A stretch of DNA of 64,000 nt from Lepidodermella squamata. Its lineage: Eukaryota > Gastrotricha. The notes beneath the pieces were generated by a model. That model was not told where the DNA came from. It did no database searches and worked only from the letters and a program-made list of their open reading frames with translations. Position 1 is the first letter of the stretch, and every line of letters starts with the position of its first letter. Location of the stretch: NCBI GenBank assembly GCA_047495785.1, contig JBLDXI010000009.1, positions 4,588,001-4,652,000 on the forward strand, given 5' to 3'. Made by a program: the position numbers and the translations under genes. Positions 29,959 through 42,600 of the stretch are shown here, one piece after another.

Positions 29959-32406
29959 ATGGGGGCTTCGCAGCGCGGCGGTGTGAGAGGCGGCGAACAA
30001 TGTTGGCGCCTTGCTGGTCGCTTTGCTTCACTGGAAGACGCATCAATTTACGCCACGAAGCTGAACCCAGACGCCAAATGGACCACTGGTCAAAGCTATC
30101 GCACCGCTGACGGCGAGAAGCGATACAAAAACTGCTCTAAATGCGGTCGAGGCGAAAATAAGCAGTGTTTTTCACAAATTCATTACCTGCTACATGCCGA
30201 TTGCATGGACGTGTCAGTTTACGTCAACGACCGCCAACACACTCACACAAAGTAATTTTTTATGAATTTATTTGATATTTTAGAATTATTTTAGATTTTA
30301 GAATTACCCCCACTTGCGTATTTCCCACTTGCGTATCTAAGCTAAAACCAAACTTTAAACAAATTCAAACCTAACCCTAACCCTAACCCTAACCCTAACC
30401 CTAACCTTAACCCTAACCCCAACCCTAACCCTAAACCTAAACCTAAACCTGACCCTAACCCTAACCCTAAACCTAACCCTAAAAAAAGATACGCAAGTGG
30501 GAAATACGCAAGTGGGGTACACCCAGATTTTAATAGATATTTTTAAATTTTTTAAAAACATTAAAAAAAATTTATAATACCTAGTTTACAAAATTCCAAA
30601 ATATTTTTTAATTTTTTTTTAATTTTATTTATCAAGAAACAAAACCCGAGGTTTGCCGGAAGAATTCATCCAAAGGATTAGGGAGGCTTACTTGGAAGGT
30701 GGTTTGACGAAACCTGGGCAGGTCAAAAATTTTCTGACACACAAATTCGGCGCAGAACGAATGAAGACGATTAAAGACGAGAAAATCAAGTATGAATTAC
30801 GCAAAGTGAAAAATGGGAACAAAACGAACACTGCGCCATTCCAGTTATCTGACTTTTACGATTTTGCCGAAAAATACAGCGAAATCGACAAGAATGATCT
30901 AGATAAGCCATTCGTGATGAAACTCGAAGTGAAACCGACCGAAGGCAAGCGGAAGCAGGAGTTCCGGCTCGTTCTTTCCACGCCGCGCCTCATCAGCCAT
31001 CACAAGTTTGCTGGGCCTCTTCATATCGATGCTACCCACAAGTTGAACTGGAAGAATTTGCCTGTAATGCTCGCAGGGACATCTGATAAAGATAATCACT
31101 TTCATCCTACGGCGATCGCCTTGACATCCGGTGAGACTGAGGACGACTTCAAAGCGATTTTCAAGGCCATGAAATCCGGTTATGACCGTGTAATGAGTGA
31201 GTTGTTTGTTTATGTGTTCGCACACTCTTGACTCTCTTGACTCTTGTTTACTTAGGTACTCAAATGCCGACCCCTTCAGTTATCGTGCGCGATGGGGCGA
31301 CTGCTATTGCTAATGCGGCAGACGAAGAGTTCCCTGGTGTGAAGCAGGTCATGTGCTGGGCCCACGTGCTGCGCAACTGCGACAAGCGGTTCTGTTTGGC
31401 ACCAGCTGATCTTCGTGAGGAATTACGCGCTGACATCGATATTATCCAGCTTAGCCGCAGCACGGCTATGTTCGCTGCATCTTCGCAACTGTTCCTTGAC
31501 AAATGGGCTGAGTTGGCGCCGGATTTTGCCGAGTATTTCCGCGAGGAATGGCTCGATAATTCCGTGCGAAATACCTGGTTCGAAGGGTTTGCTGATGGCG
31601 ATCCTTCCACCAACAACGGAAATGAATCCTACAATGATTTGCTGAAGCGACAATTTACGCTCCGCGAGCGGCTGCCCATTGCTCAACTGCTGGCTTTATT
31701 TGTCGAGCGCGTTTTGCCTGCGTGGTCTAGAAACCGAGACATCGAAGACGTTAATTGTAAGACATTTTTCGTTGCGCCCTCAGTCACTGATGCTCTTTGG
31801 CTGGATGCGGTCCACTGGAGCGACCAGAAGATCAAGCAAGTCGAGTTCGAGCATCAGTCTTATTATGTTTTCAGATGGTCAAATGCGTCTGCGATCACCA
31901 AAACTGAAGCTAACACCTACCGACGACAAATGAAATCGTTGAAGTGGGCGGATTTCGACGATTTCAAAGTTTTCGTGCGAGAGCGTTGCCTTCTCACCAA
32001 AATCATGGCGCCCGCGTGCCCATGCGAAGATTTCGTTGCAACTGGCGATTGCCTTCATTCGCATTTTAAATGCTCGTGTTCGGACTATCAAAAGCGCCAC
32101 ATTTGCCATCACTCGCTTGGGATGAGTATCCGCCAGAACTTGGTGACGGTTCCGCCTAAATTCGAGGCCAATGAGCCGGTCGAAGGTCGTCGGGCTGGTG
32201 GCCGGATGAAGAGGGCGGTCAAAGCCTTGTTAGAGCAGCCGGCAGATCGTGTGGCTCGATCGATTTCCACTGAGGCCGGCCGGCCTGCTAAGCCTGCTAA
32301 GCGATCGGCTGTTAAGCGATCGGTCTCCACTACTACTACTGCTTCTACTACTGCTGCTACTAATGACAATTCGTTCACTGCCTCTAAAAAACAGCGGAAA
32401 AATTAA
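29959..32406 (+). CDS. MULE transposase (spliced, apparently intact)
   Basis: Exons 29959-30251, 30637-31196 and 31256-32406; 667 aa from the first in-frame Met, with acidic sequence open upstream to about 29832, so another start exon may exist. Splices: ACAAA|GTAATT to TATCAAG, and ATGA|GTGAGT to TTACTTAG. An N-terminal Cys/His-containing DNA-binding-type region comes first (CWRLAGRF, KNCSKCGRG, HYLLHADCM). The RNase-H-fold core follows with acidic residues at HIDATH, VRDGA and NNGNESYN. A SWIM zinc finger (CSCSDYQKRHICHH) and a basic, Ser/Thr-rich tail end the protein. It cuts and pastes its own element. No stop codon or frameshift in the core. Confidence 0.85.
30303..30520. repeat. Telomere-like CCCTAA array bounded by inverted repeats, inside a MULE intron
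   Basis: CCCTAA units, with ACCTAA-type variants, run from about 30369 to 30480. They are flanked by a near-perfect inverted repeat of about 31 bp: CCCCCACTTGCGTATTTCCC at the left and the reverse of it at the right. The whole lies in the first transposase intron. Confidence 0.85.
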
Positions 32407-32612
32407 CATTTCTTCGTTCTTTTTCTCCGTTCTAATAAAAGTTGACCGTTGTCCGCGTTTTAACAGCCAGTTGTTCTATTTAGAGGTACATTATTCAAAA
32501 TGCGCGCACTTTGCGTGATTTATAAGCAATTTACACGCTTTCAGCAGTTTCACTGATTTAGTAGCAGTTTACACTCGTTTTGGTAGCGCATTTATTTTCA
32601 CTCAATTTATTC

Positions 32613-34056
32613 TATCGACTGATGCGTCGGGGTCCGGTCTCGGCTACGTTCTCGAAGAAGACCAGGACGACGGTACCCGGCGCCCAGTCGCCTTCGGTTC
32701 TCGAAATCTGACTAAGGCCGAGCGCAATTATTCTAGTTGTGAACGAGAGGTTCTTGCCGTCCTGTACGGGCTAAAGCAGATTAAGCCTTACATCTCGCCG
32801 GGTTTGAATTCGATTACCACCGACGTCAATACTGACGCCGCTGCTCTTCGCACTTTGAATACCTGGAAGGACACCGGAGGTCGGTTGTCCAACTACCTGA
32901 TGATCCTACAACAATATCCGCTGAATATAATAACGCGCCGAGGTTCGACTCATGCGAATGCCGGTGCGATGTCGCGTACGCCTGATCGAGCTACGCCACT
33001 CCCGGCTTCCATCAACGCGATGACATCCGATCTTACTTTCGATGACGATATTGTTGTCGACGAGAACGCGTACCACGAGGGCGACCCGTTCCGCTCTCTC
33101 ACGCCCTGTGGCGAACTTGACTCGCGATGTTTTGATTTCGTCGATGTAGCTCCAAGAAACGCCGCCTTCGTCACAATTAAAAGCAGCGTAGCAAATATTT
33201 CTTAGCGCCTGATGGCTTGTTGTGTCGCTACTACCCTGCCTCTTAATCGGTTACCAGATCGTCGTACCTGAAAATCTCATCGTCACCGTGCTACACGCTA
33301 TGCATGACGAGAAATGTCATTTCGGCGTTAAACGCACCCTATCCACCTTAAAAGATCGATTCTATTTTCGCAATTACGAGGAAATTACTGCCGAATACGT
33401 CAAATCATGCGCGGTGAGCCAAATTCGTGATCACCCTGTGAAACATCCGCGTGCTCCGATGGAGCCCATCTTTTCGCATGACGTGAATTCTCACCTGGGA
33501 CGTAGCCGGTCCATACCCTACGTCTCGTCGTGGAATGCGCTATATTCTCATCATTTTCGATCATTTCAGTGGCTTCACGCTGTGGCAGCCCATTCCGGAT
33601 ATTAAGTCCGAAGCCATGATAGAGAAATTGCTCGACTGGATCTACATTTTCGGTAGCCCGCGTGCTTTGCTCAATGACAACGCCCGCTACTTCATCTCCA
33701 AGCTCATCGAGGACGTGACTGATGCGTTTGCGATTGGCCGTATTAAAAGCTCAGCTTATCACCAGCAGACTATCGGTCATTGCGAACACTTGAATTTTGT
33801 CATGAATAACTGCATCGCGAAATACGTCGTGCCCGGCCAGCACCTCGACTGGTGCCGCTTCGTCAAGGCCTGTTGCTCCGGCTACAACTCGTCTCACAAT
33901 TCGAAACATCGCCACCCACCAGCGTATCTTATGCTAGGTCACATGCCCAAGTTGGCTATGGACTGGCAGTGCTTCGCCGAGAAGAGGCCATGGCAACTAA
34001 AATTATCCGCCAGTTACAAATCTCACCCAGGCACAACGAAACGGTCAAATTACTAA
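32613..34056 (+). pseudogene. Ty3-type retroelement, RNase H and integrase part, frameshifted
   Basis: 32613-33205 encodes RNase H (STDASGSGLGYVLEE, then YSSCEREVLAVLYGL). 33222-34056 encodes an integrase split over two frames near 33535-33605. The zinc finger has lost its last Cys (CAVS). The core keeps LNDNARYF-type sequence and a following His/Glu region. Stops and frame changes mean it is not functional. Confidence 0.8.
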
Positions 34057-34482
34057 CCCAGGATGTCCCACTGTTTGTCTCGGCCTGGATGTCTATCACC
34101 GGCGCCGATCAACCCGATGTCATCGACGTTACAATTCGAGCGAAACTTCCGGTTATAAGGAACTCGGTCTGCAACATCATCGCGTTGTCTCCCATCAGCT
34201 TGCTTGGAAACCACAGCTGTCTAACTGCACCGCGATCTGTCTACATCCGCCATCCAATGCTCAAACCAGCCTGTCCGCCTATTTCCCACCAGCTGCCTCG
34301 ACGCTTGCACCACAATCTCACCCCACAAAATCGTCTGCCCGCTTGAATTCTGCGATATTTCCACGACACCTGACTGGCTGCAACAGACCGGCCTCGTCGC
34401 TGATTCCGGACACGTCTTAGCTCACGATCCCGTTATCAGCTCGTAAGCCTAGTTCAACTGGTGCGAACAAGCCAGCGATGTT

Positions 34483-35194
34483 GTGCGACTTAACCACAGC
34501 TCGTTCCTCCTTCAAAAACCGGCGACTGTCTCACTTTGGCGCGTTAATGGCACCGCCAGAATACTAATTTTTAGTCGAAAATATTCGCAAAGTGGCCACA
34601 TTTTCCACCTCTCTTGCAATCACATCATTAAAATTGGCGACTCCGAATTACACCCATCGGCCTTTGAATGCGACGAGGATCTGCGCCAAGAGATACTAAC
34701 GGTCACCGAGTCGGGTCGATTAAAGCTGCTTGACCCCAATACCAGCGATTACCCGACCCAACACAGCAATCGTCGCCAGCCTAAAGGATTCAACGATGCG
34801 TGACGAGTTCAACCGTAATGACGCTACAACACTGCGGCTCGTCGAAAATATCAGCGCCGGCTCGGCCCAATTAGGTCTCTTCACGCAGCTGATGAGTATC
34901 TACGTTGGACAAATCGGCTCCTCCAACGACACCCACCCAGCGCTGCTCTCTTTTCTGCCAACCGGAGCGGACTCGCTCATCCTTGCACTAAATACCGTCG
35001 CTATAATTTACCTCATCTGCAATAGAAATCGCCCTCCAAATCCGCTTCAAATCCAGACAATAATGCCGGCACTCCAAGTCCCAACCGCCCCACAACCGCC
35101 AGGATACGTAATACCGTCAACGGCCATCCCGCTCGACAAAGCCAACGAAGCGGAACCAAAACCACAGCCGCGCAAAAAGCGCTTCTACTATTGA
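34483..35194 (+). pseudogene. Envelope-like region of the retroelement, broken
   Basis: Downstream of integrase, two overlapping frames (34483-34803, 34730-35194). The second ends with a hydrophobic segment (ADSLILALNTVAIIYLI) and a basic Pro-rich tail, as in membrane-anchored envelope-like proteins of some Ty3-type elements. Position and one membrane span are the only evidence. It is fragmentary. Confidence 0.4.
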
Positions 35195-35858
35195 AAGTCA
35201 AATAATCACGAAGTTTTGTATATTTACCAGTGATTCTGAAAATTGTAAATTCTCGCGCAATATTATTATCGAATTTTGTTCTCTCTCTTGCCATTTTACT
35301 CCTTTTTTCTCCTGCTTTCCAGGAGTAAAGCACTATTTCACCTGGGGAATGTGCTATGCCGACGCAAGTCGAGCGCGATTGGTCCGCATACCAACCAATA
35401 AGCGGCCTGCGTGCTGAAGTATAAATACCGAAACACAATAACAATAATTTTTTAATGCAAATTCTTCGCGCTGTTGTTCACATTAAAAATTACAAAAAAG
35501 AAACATCTTATCAATAACAATAAAATGAGGAGTTTTGGATCATTTCTGCCTGACTGTTATTTACTCTTTATATCGAACCCGTCTGGTATCCGTACCGTGC
35601 CGGATATTACAGTTCTATTAAAGAGATTAATTAAATAAAAAAACAAGGAAAAAAACCCTTGTATCATATAAGCCTTGAACTACTTTTAAGGGGCTATAGA
35701 TACCAGGATTTCTTGTATGCTTCGAGGTCTTATAGCTGGTAATATAATCAGAGAGATGTTTACTTTCCCATATTGAGGTTTACCGCTTGATTGGAGAACA
35801 ATGGGCTCGCCTCCACTCTCTCAATGGCTGGAGTTATCACATTATCTAATAAAGCAAT
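35195..35858. other. Possible solo 3' LTR region; no gene
   Basis: Follows the retroelement. A TATAAATACC on the plus strand near 35420 could be an LTR promoter, but no matching 5' copy is in the window, so LTR ends cannot be set. It also holds the upstream flank of the P5B gene. Confidence 0.3.
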
Positions 35859-38800
35859 ATGGCCAAAGAAAAGCTACATATTTCTTTGAAAACGGATCAT
35901 TCCTCATTTATTGTGGAAATCAAATGTTATCGATTCCACGCGATCAAGCTGGTCTTTTTCCTGCTGTTAAGCATCGTCTCTCTCGGAGTTTTCCCACTAC
36001 TAGTCTATCTGCAAAATCGCCGTGGTTTCACATCACGATTCATTCTATGGACACATAACCTTTGTGAATTAGAAGATGCCTCAGCATATCTGGCAAGGAG
36101 GTTGGATGGAAAGGATGTTTATTCCTGCCAGCCTTTGCTCGTGAGTAATGATGGCTCACTGATTCGTCTCGGACCCGTGAATCGCACGTGGCTGAGTTTC
36201 AAGCAGAAACTTACTTTAAAAGATGAGTTCATCGACAAAAGCGAATCCGCCAACCCATTCATTGTGCACAATCAAAAGCAAAATGGCACACTGTGCCTAG
36301 CTTTCAGGGTAGGAGACCGTGGCATTTTCGTCTGGGATTGTCAAACTAAGCTTCTGCGTCGACTGGACCCCAAGCTGGCGAATAACGATAATCGTGATGC
36401 TCCCAAGATAGCTCAATTACTGGATGTCAAAGTTTACGAGCAAATCATCACAGCAAACGATACAACTCTCAAGATTGAGCTATTTAGGTGAGCTTAGCGT
36501 TACAGTTTCTAAAATCGTTAAAATCGTTAAAAATAGGAGAAACTTTTTAAAATCGGTTATTTTCTACATGTTGACAATTATTACTCTCGGATTGTTTGCC
36601 GCTGTGGTTTGTTATTGGAAACCCGCTTGGCAACTGCTTTTCACATCAGATCCGGTTGATTTCGCTAATTCTGACGCGGCAACCAGCGTGAAAATTACGG
36701 ATGAGAATTGTGATGTAGCCATTCGAGATCTATGGCTAGCGACGCGAGATGGAGTGCTACTGAATTGGAAATCATCTAGAATATCCCAAGGCTGCAAAAA
36801 TCTAACATGGTTTTTCTTCAGATATGAGCACGCGCCCATCGTTTTAGATTGGGAGACCAATAGATTCGTACCAGGGTCAGCTCTTTTACGAAACGTAAAT
36901 CCTGAGCATCCCTGGGCCCGAAGAATTTTATGCGGCTCAAATTTGACTCCAGTGCCGAAAACGCCCTTCCTGCTCATCGTTTGGCAAATCATTTTCACCC
37001 CGCTCTACATCTTCCAAATCGCCTGCGTCATACTTTGGTTTAACATAAACTATCAGATCTACACCGCATGTTTGGTCGTCATTTCATCACTCACTGTGCT
37101 ATGGTTGGCTTACATGACTTTTACTAACGAAAAAGCTGTAAGAATGGCTGTAACTGGAGGATCGAGCTCGCGAAATGACTCCGTTACCATCTTGAAATCA
37201 GGCTCGGGAGAGAAGTTGTCCATCAATGTTTCAGAGCTACTACCTGGAGACATTGTGAACGTCGAAGGAGTTTCTTCTATCCCAGCCGATTTGGCTTTGG
37301 TTACAGGGTCCTGTTTAGTTGATGAGTCGATGCTGTCCGGCGAGGTAACTCCGGTGACAAAACTCGCCTGCTCTCAAACTCTAACAATCAGGGATTTGGA
37401 TGTCCCTTCAGAAATAAATAAGTTGTATTCTGGAACCAAACTTCTACGCGTAAGTCCTTCGACCACGGCTATGGTTGTAGCAACCGGTTTTTCTACCACA
37501 AGAGGTCGTTTGGTTAGATCCGTCCTTCGCCCAACGAAATCTGATAAACGATTCTCTGTCGAAGCGGTGAAATTCATGGGCCTAATGGCTTTGATTTGTT
37601 TCATGGGCGTTATCTACAGCATGGTCATTCAAATCATTAGACATGAAGATACATTAGTCGCTGTTCTGATGGTGTTATCTCTGGCTTCGATCGTGATCCC
37701 ACCTCAAATTACAGTTGGTCTCACGATTTCTCAAGCAATTGCGCAAGTTCGCCTGAAGGCTAAAGGCATCTATTGCACTAGTCCGAAATCAATAACGCCA
37801 GCTGGGAGTATCGACGTTATTTGCTTCGACAAAACTGGGACTCTGACTGAGGAAACAGTGAAGCTACAGAGAATTTTGGCTGTTAGGTCGGACGAGTTAG
37901 AAACACCCAGCTTTTCAACGTCATTGAATGATGACGTCGAGCTTTGCGCAGCCTGTTGCAACACGATCACTGTTTTAGATTCAGGTGGGGACCCTGTTGG
38001 AGACCCTATCGATCTGGAACTTCTCAACAGCACATCATTCTCACTCTCGAAAACCGGGCTATTGATTTCTGGTTCCAAATCGGTAACACAGGTGAAGAAC
38101 TTTGGATTTTCTCCAGAGAGACGATCTTCCGCAGTGTTGATCCGAGTTAACAGCGAAAATCCTTTACGGCTACTGGTAAAAGGGGCTCCGGAACATGTTT
38201 TGCCAAGGTGCGATCAAGAAACTATACCGCGTGATATCGACGAGGTTATCAAGCGGGTTACCAGCCAAGGAATACGAGTCATCCTTTTGGCCTCACGACA
38301 TATCGAAGAATACAAAGAAACCACTGATTTGGATCATCTTGAAAAGGGAATAACCCTCCTTGGAGCCGCGATGTTCGAGAACAGTTTGAAGCCCCAAAGT
38401 GCACCTACGATAGCGAAACTAAATGCAGCCAAGTTAAAATGTGTGATTGTAACTGGGGATGATGTGAGAACAGCGACAGCAACTGCTAGAAAGTGTGGCC
38501 TGATATCTGGTGAGCCAATAACCACAATCAAAGCGGAAATTAAGTCTCCCGAAGAAGAAGAGGTGGCTGCCGAGGATCTTCTCGAATTTTGTAATGCAAA
38601 CCCAACTCATAAGTTTGCAATAACAGATGATGCATGGCGACAGATTCGAAAGTCATCAAATGCTAATATATTAATGAAAAGCCTCCTGGAACGCTGTGTA
38701 GTCTATGCTAGGTTCCGGCCTGAGCAGAAGGCTGAAGTTGTTACCGAGTTCAGAAATCGATTCGGATATTCCGTGGCAATGGTTGGAGATGGGACGAACG

Positions 38801-39663
38801 ATTGCTGCGCCTTGAAAGCTGCAGATGTTGGAATAGCCTTGACTGAGGCTGAAGCTTCAGTCGCAAGCTCATTCACCTGCAAGGACCGAAATATCTCCCC
38901 AGTCATCGACATTTTGAAAGAAGGTCGCTGTTCGTTGGTCTCAACGTTTGGCCTATTTGGTGTTTTGGTTTCTTATTCCTTCACTGAGTTCTGCTCCATG
39001 TGTATTGTTTACTGGGTCAAAGCGAATCTCTCTGAAGTTTCATTCATCTACATAGATCTGCTCTTACTCACCATTCTGTCATTCTTGTTCCCTTTCGTCC
39101 CAGCTTACCGGCACGGTCTTAGCGTTGAGAAACCTCCAAAGCGACTGATCTCAGCATACCAAATCCTGCCGATCATAGCTCATAACCTTATTAACGTTGC
39201 ATTTCAAGTTCTGGCATTCGTTTACGTTCAGAAACAGCCTTGGTTCCTACCCTACAACAGCCCTCAGGTTATATCGATGGAAATGTTTCAAATAATGTAA
39301 TGTTTTGGTTATTTTCAGACTTTGGATATGTTTCGGAAGTATCCCAGCTTCGAAGTCTATGCGCTTTATTCAGTCTCTGTTTTCCAATACATTTGGTCGG
39401 GTATTGTCTTCGCAGTTGGCCCGCCTTTCAGGAGCCCGTTTATCAAAAGCAAACTGCTTAGCTTGCACATGTTCATTATTCTATTCATCAACCATGCAAT
39501 CGTGATAATGTTGCCCGATGCGATAAAGAACCTATTTGGAACCTTCCCAGTGCCTTCGATTGAGTTTCGAATAATTCTGATTTTGCTTGCTTACATCAAC
39601 TTTGGGACTACTTTATTCGCTATTCGTTTCATAAGATTTATTGTAGACCGGATGTCGAAATAA
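35859..39663 (+). CDS. P5B-type cation/polyamine-transporting ATPase with duplicated N-terminal domain
   Basis: Model: exons 35859-36487, 36537-39267, 39319-39663; introns 49 and 51 nt; 1,234 aa, all in frame. The last intron (CAG|GTTATA to TTATTTTCAG) is firm. The first (TTTAG|GTGAGC to AAAATAG) is my proposal. P-type ATPase marks: TM4 region VIPPQITVG, phosphorylation motif DKTGTLTE (Asp about 641), VTGDDVRT, and the hinge MVGDGTNDCCALKAADVG. P5B pumps act in endolysosomal membranes; ATP13A2 exports polyamines. Residues from 35859 on and again from 36550 on each resemble a full P5B N-terminal domain (reentrant hydrophobic segment, then a beta-rich region). Alternatively, 35859-36491 is a separate truncated duplicate and the pump starts near 36424. 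Confidence 0.75.
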
Positions 39664-39694
39664 ATGTCCATGGGGCGATTGCTGAGTCAGTTTC

Positions 39695-42600
39695 TTAGTC
39701 TGTTTTAGCAGAGTTTTCCGGTGTATCGTCCAAGCTGGCGTTATCTCGCAGGAACTGGGCGATTTCCCTGTGGCCTAAAGCGTCGGCTACTGCATCTATT
39801 GTTTGACCATCTTTCGTTTTGATCTTCGCAGCACTTGGATCTTTGAAGAAAAGATACTGAGTGAGTTCCGTATGACCGCCACATGCTGCCATCATCAAAA
39901 CATTGAGTTCTTGATCAGTATTATTGATTTTGACCTTATCATCACATTTTCCCCAAAGCAGTTCAACAACCTCCATGTGACCGTTACCAGCCGCCAGCAT
40001 TATCGCCGTCCCTTGAAGCTTCTCATCTCGAACATTGACTGAATCAGGTTGATTTTTCAGCCACCACTTAACCATTTCAACCTGACCGTTAGAAGCAGCC
40101 ATTGTAAATGCCTTGGCTCGCACCTCTATGGTAAATTTGTAATTTTTCAGCATAAACTCGACACAATCAATATGGCCTGAAAATGCGGCGAAGCACATCG
40201 GATTTGCGTCCATTTGCTTCTCGCGCATGTCGATCATTTCCGGGCAATTTTTGAACAGAAATTTACATATTTCGAGTCGGCCATCAAGAGCTGCTATCAT
40301 TAAGGGTGAATGACCGTCCATGCCGACAGATTTAACGTGATCAGGGGCCACTTCGAATATGAACTCGCATACAGCCAGTTCTCCATGCTTAGCTGCGTAG
40401 AAAAACGCGCTTGCCCCGCTTTTGTCCAGGGTTTTAATAGATTCAGGATCGAGGCTGTGCAAATACTTCACGACATCGATGTGGCCATTTTTCGCAGCAT
40501 AGATAATTGCGATATTTCCTTCATCGTCTTTCTTATTAAGGCTTTCTGGGGATTTTTCAGCAATTTTCTTCACGATTTCGAGGTAGCCTTTCCTGGCAGC
40601 GTTACGGAGGGCTGCGTCGTATTTGTAATTGGCGCCCTCCACGGCAAGTAATTTCTCAACTTCAGAGCCATTTCCCTGGAATGCTGCTAGGGCCAGCTCA
40701 CAAATATTAGATGCAGCCAGTAACTCTTGTTCCCATTGTAGCTCAGCCGACAAATTGTGCCATTTCAACAACAATGCGCCAAGTGTGATATTGTCTAAGG
40801 TTTGTCCGAATCCACCAAATTTAGCCAGAGCATCAACCAGAAAACAGGATTGAACTTTCCCCGGCACAGCGATTTGCTTCTCACGGATAACCTTCTCAAC
40901 AACTTCTGGACCTAATGTCTTGATTTTCTGAATAATTCTTTTAAGAAGCCTCAGGGAATGATTTGCTTTGATCACACTTGGACCCATTGCGAATAAGAGT
41001 GAAGCAGGATGAGCCGGTTTGTCCCATTTAAAGTGGTACAAGTACTGTAGAAATGGCATCCCATTAGTTTCAGCTAATGATTTCTTCATGCAGATCTCCG
41101 CCAACGACGCTGCGTCCAATTTACTAACAATGCGCTTCAAGAGCTGACGTCGCCTGAACTTGAGGGCATTCAGCAAGACAGATAAGCCTGAATTTGAGTT
41201 CTGATGCCCGCCTCCAATTTCAGCAGATCCCATCTCACCGGCGACGATTTTAATGCGGACCTGAAGTAAGGCTTCATCGTCTGAAAGATTCGCGCTCAGT
41301 CTCAAGTCTTTTCTAGCCTTAGCCAGGGCGGATTCATAAAGCATTTGGTGGACTAAAAACCGATCCTCCAAATCATCTTTGTACTTCTCAGCTATTTCCT
41401 TCTCTGCCTGGCTGGTTTCTTCGTCATCGGCAGCCTCGTTGATGAGTTTCTCGCTCAAAACTCGTTTAACACGTCGAACTAAAGACCGTTTTTCAAAGGC
41501 GCGGCAAACGCCTCTAAGACCACACCGGAAACCTTCGTCGAGATCAAAGCCCCACAAAACGCCGAGATCGAAAATTGAGACAGGCTCAGCGGGGTTGTAG
41601 AGCAAAAAGGCGTAGAACAGCATTCTCATACTTGCATCCATTTGGTCAAGGCTGAATGAGAATAGGTTAGAAACCGTTTTGAATGACCTATTTTGTGGCC
41701 TCAGATCGCTGATTCTGTACTGAGGTGACGTTAGGGTTTTGTACTCGGCTTTTGCCTCGAATTTATCTTCGCAGTTGTTGATTCTGGCCGCGATGAGACT
41801 AGCGATCAACGGCAAGCCACAGCAGAGAGACGCGAGTTTCATTAGCTGATCCTCAGCTAGAAATTTATTGAGCTTATACGTTGATTTCAGCATGTCTTTG
41901 ATGCCTTCGTCGGTCATCTCCTCGACTCGCTCTGTTTTCTGGACGATGCTGAAATTGTTTTCGAGGATGGTCTGGGCGTCTCGAGTGACCACGAAGCAAA
42001 TCACGCTGTCGTTCAGCTTCTCGAGAAAGGCCTGCAGAACTCGGTAGTTGAACATGTCGTCGAGTACAAAGGCAACTCGCATGTTTTTCCGCTTGTAATA
42101 CGTCGAGATACTCTGAACACTGCCGAATGATGCAGATTTATCACTGTCTGCCTCCATTTCTGAGGCAAGAGTAAGAATTTTGTCGACAAAGGCCTTCTCG
42201 TCAAAAGCCTCTCGCCAATCGAAACAGTTGATCCAGATAGCTCGTTGGAAGTCGCAGTCTCGAGCGAAGAATGCGTGGTTCTTTTCATCGGACAGAAGTC
42301 TTGCAACTAAAGTTGTCTTCCCGACCCCGCCGTCACCTTGAAGGACCAAGCAGCCGTCATCTGGCGATTCGGCGATCAGTTGCATTTGACTCAAAATTCG
42401 CTGCTCGTCTTCCAAACGCGCGAAATACTTAGATTTTGAGAAGAATGGTACTCCGGCTGTTTTGAAGCTGGACAATAGAAAAAACCAATTCAAGAACTTG
42501 AAACAGGGAACGAAACCTACTTAATGGTAGGCTCTGGCGGGCGATTTTCACGTTGATTGCTTGACCATGCGTTCGTGCTAGTATCTGTATTTCCAGCCGC

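Larger units (their letters stand above)
29541..32612 (+). mobile_element. Autonomous MULE DNA transposon with 9-bp target-site duplication
   Basis: AATTTATTC at 29541-29549 and again at 32604-32612 flanks an element spanning 29550-32603 (3,054 bp). Nine bp is the usual MULE duplication length. Ends are weakly inverted (GGGTG and GAGTG; subterminal AAACTGCTACTAAA at both ends). It splits the retroelement between reverse transcriptase and RNase H, exactly in frame. Confidence 0.88.

Noticed and set aside
30355-30561. Minus-strand ORF rich in Arg-Val and Arg-Phe
   Set aside because: It is a translation of the telomere-like hexamer array.
35195-35858. Complete LTR pair for the retroelement
   Set aside because: No 5' LTR is present and no ends can be matched, so only a possible 3' region is noted.
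36488-36505. 18-nt intron (GTGAGC...TTACAG) in the P5B gene
   Set aside because: Far too short and does not join the two frames; the 49-nt choice ending at 36536 does both.
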